6,736 bases of DNA. Source: an uncultured Bryobacteraceae bacterium (lineage in GTDB: Bacteria > Acidobacteriota > Terriglobia > Bryobacterales > Bryobacteraceae). The DNA is taken from assembly GCA_937921835.1 (NCBI GenBank), contig CAKZVG010000544.1, positions 1-6,736 of the forward strand, written 5' to 3'. The position numbers and the translations under genes are program-made. Below the pieces are notes generated by a model. That model had not been told where the DNA came from, searched no databases, and saw only the letters and a program-made list of their open reading frames with translations. Of the stretch, positions 5,328 to 6,736 are shown in pieces (position 1 is the first letter of the stretch; every line of letters starts with the position of its first letter).

Positions 5328-6736
5328 CTATTGCTTCATCGAGTAATCCCATTCCTTGCGGGATGCCTCCACGATGGCCGGAATGTCGGCTTCGAGCAGG
5401 TATCCCTCGCCAGCGAGCGCCTGGACCGCGGCCCGGACCCGCGCCAAATAGTCCTCGGCGCCGGCGTAGCGCTCGGCGATCGTGGGGCGCGGATCGCCCT
5501 TGCCGCGTTCCTGCCTGGTGCGGCCGAAGGGGAAAAACGAACCCACCATGCTGAAGATCTCCTCCGGCGCGCCGATCGACGGATCGCGCAGGTTCCAGCC
5601 GGTGTAGGTTCCGAGCGGCGCCGCCACGCACGGCAGCCGGATGCCGGCGATCTCGTTGCCGTCGGCGTCCACTTGCGGAACCAGCACCGGAAACGGCTTC
5701 CCCACCTCCGGCGGTTCCTTCGTCACGATGCCTTCGGAGCGGAAGCGGGGACCGTAGTCTACGCGCCAGGCCCGCTGCGGGCGCGCGGGCACGGCGACGC
5801 CCGCCATGCGGGGGAACTTGATCCCGTCAGGGGGAACCAACTCGCCGCGGGCGATGAGCGGTATGCGCGACGGCGGCGGTTCCTTGCCCTCCTTCACCCA
5901 GGCCACCAGCGCCGGTAGCAGCGCGCGCAGCGCCCAGCGGTAGTCGTTGGGATTGGCCAAGTGCTGAGTGCCGTTCCTGCGGGGCGGAAAACTGCCCGGG
6001 CCATGCTGCGTTCCGGCCAGCAGATAGAGGCGTTCGTTGTCCCCCGGCGGGAGGTCGCGGCGGCCGTCGATGGTGGTGTGAATGAGTGACGCCGAACGCC
6101 CCCAGTATTCATAGGAGCTGTTGGTCGCGAACAGCTTCGGCGCCACGTTCGCCTTCAGCGCGCGGGCGAGAATCCCGTCCGTCAGGCCGGTCTCGGGATC
6201 GGTTTGCGAGGCGGCGCTGAACGGAAAGATGTCAGTGGGGTAGAAGGTGTTCATGTGCGGGTGGCCGTCGCGGGACGGTTGCGCGAAGCGGTGGTTGAAG
6301 CTGCCGCGGCCCCCGCCGGCCACATGCGTCCACACGCCGTCGAAGACGCGGCGGCCCTGCTCGTCGGCGTTGAAGCCGTAGTAGAGGAACGTGCGTAAAA
6401 AGCGGCCGCTCTGCGACACGCCCCAGCCGATGGCGTGCTTGAGATAGCGCCGCTCGCCGGCCAGCAGGGTTTGCGGTCCGCCGTGCTTGAGAAACGAGAT
6501 GAAGTCGCGGATGGCCGCCGGCCCCAGCCCAACCAGCAGCGGATCCTTGGAGCGGTAGACGATTTCGTAGATCTTGCCGGGCTCGAAACCGGACCGCATC
6601 TCGGCGTGCCCGGCATCGCTGAAACGCCAGCGGTTGCGCGCGATCGTGCGCCGCGGCGCGGTGGCGCGGTCGCGGACCGTGAGCGTGGCGCCGGGGTCGT
6701 TGAGGTCGAGCACCGGATACGGAATGTGGTTGCGGT
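5328..6736 (-). CDS. Large alpha/beta hydrolase domain protein (PF20091/Abhydrolase_10-like), N-terminus cut by window edge
   Basis: The last 468 residues are visible, entering in frame at the right edge (Arg-Asn-His-Ile-Pro) with no real start inside the window. Full-length members usually have a signal peptide and an additional N-terminal region, so the missing part is probably one to two hundred residues. Counting from the first complete codon, the nucleophile elbow is GWGVSQSGRF (103-112) with Ser107 as likely nucleophile; a Ser stands where the classical GxSxG has its last Gly. Conserved family blocks follow: HVAGGGRGSFNHRFAQPSRD (137-156), FYPTDIFPF (164-172) and SSYEYWGRSASLIH (206-219). 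AGTQHGPG (240-247) contains the likely catalytic His244. The C-terminal region (about 290-468) is family-specific. Probably an exported esterase or related hydrolase; substrate unknown. It converges with the dehydratase gene, with only 5 bp between the two stop codons. Confidence 0.87.
   Translation of the reverse strand, partial: RNHIPYPVLDLNDPGATLTVRDRATAPRRTIARNRWRFSDAGHAEMRSGFEPGKIYEIVYRSKDPLLVGLGPAAIRDFISFLKHGGPQTLLAGERRYLKHAIGWGVSQSGRFLRTFLYYGFNADEQGRRVFDGVWTHVAGGGRGSFNHRFAQPSRDGHPHMNTFYPTDIFPFSAASQTDPETGLTDGILARALKANVAPKLFATNSSYEYWGRSASLIHTTIDGRRDLPPGDNERLYLLAGTQHGPGSFPPRRNGTQHLANPNDYRWALRALLPALVAWVKEGKEPPPSRIPLIARGELVPPDGIKFPRMAGVAVPARPQRAWRVDYGPRFRSEGIVTKEPPEVGKPFPVLVPQVDADGNEIAGIRLPCVAAPLGTYTGWNLRDPSIGAPEEIFSMVGSFFPFGRTRQERGKGDPRPTIAERYAGAEDYLARVRAAVQALAGEGYLLEADIPAIVEASRKEWDYSMKQ

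Noticed and set aside
3895..5631. Minus-strand open frames opposite the dehydratase (3895-4467 and 4951-5631)
   Set aside because: Shadows of the dehydratase reading frame; the second also runs into the true minus-strand hydrolase in the wrong frame.
6711..6713. GTG at 6713 as start of the minus-strand hydrolase
   Set aside because: The frame stays open to the window edge and the visible protein begins mid-domain, so the real start lies outside.
1..6736. Mobile elements, CRISPR arrays, tRNA or rRNA genes, a phage or defence system
   Set aside because: No transposase or integrase motifs, spaced direct repeats, cloverleaf-like sequences or phage/defence domains were seen on either strand; the genes look metabolic or proteolytic with uniform composition.

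Overview
The window reads as a dense, GC-rich bacterial chromosome segment. The best guess is an Acidobacteriota member of the Solibacter/Bryobacterales type. That guess rests on recalled resemblance of the gene families (a secreted M16 peptidase with a long insert, a large PF20091-type hydrolase, a glucarate-dehydratase-like enolase-superfamily enzyme) and on strong G/C bias at third codon positions; no marker gene is present. No RNA genes, IS elements, CRISPR arrays, integrase or phage genes were seen.

Layout: (1) positions 1-1083, minus strand, hold the N-terminal 361 residues of an exported M16 zinc metallopeptidase, cut by the left edge. (2) Positions 1084-1175 form a divergent intergenic region with promoter-like hexamers on both strands and a 16-bp dyad. 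(3) Positions 1176-3974, plus strand, form one uninterrupted frame joining an AI-2E/UPF0118 family permease (about 330 residues) to a second, signal-peptide-like hydrophobic segment, a beta-sandwich-like region and a clan GH-A glycoside-hydrolase-like barrel. (4) Positions 4006-5322, plus strand, encode a glucarate dehydratase family enzyme 31 bp downstream. (5) Positions 5328-6736, minus strand, hold the C-terminal 468 residues of a large alpha/beta hydrolase, convergent with the dehydratase (5 bp between stops) and cut by the right edge.

The fusion gene and the dehydratase may be co-transcribed, and together could suggest extracytoplasmic glycan cleavage followed by cytoplasmic sugar-acid catabolism; this is inference, because neither substrate can be read from sequence. 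The most unusual element is the permease-hydrolase fusion. Its junction carries a complete signal-peptide-like stretch and an out-of-frame GTGA stop/start overlap. It is therefore either a real membrane-tethered hydrolase or two adjacent genes joined by a small indel, and read-level data would decide between these.
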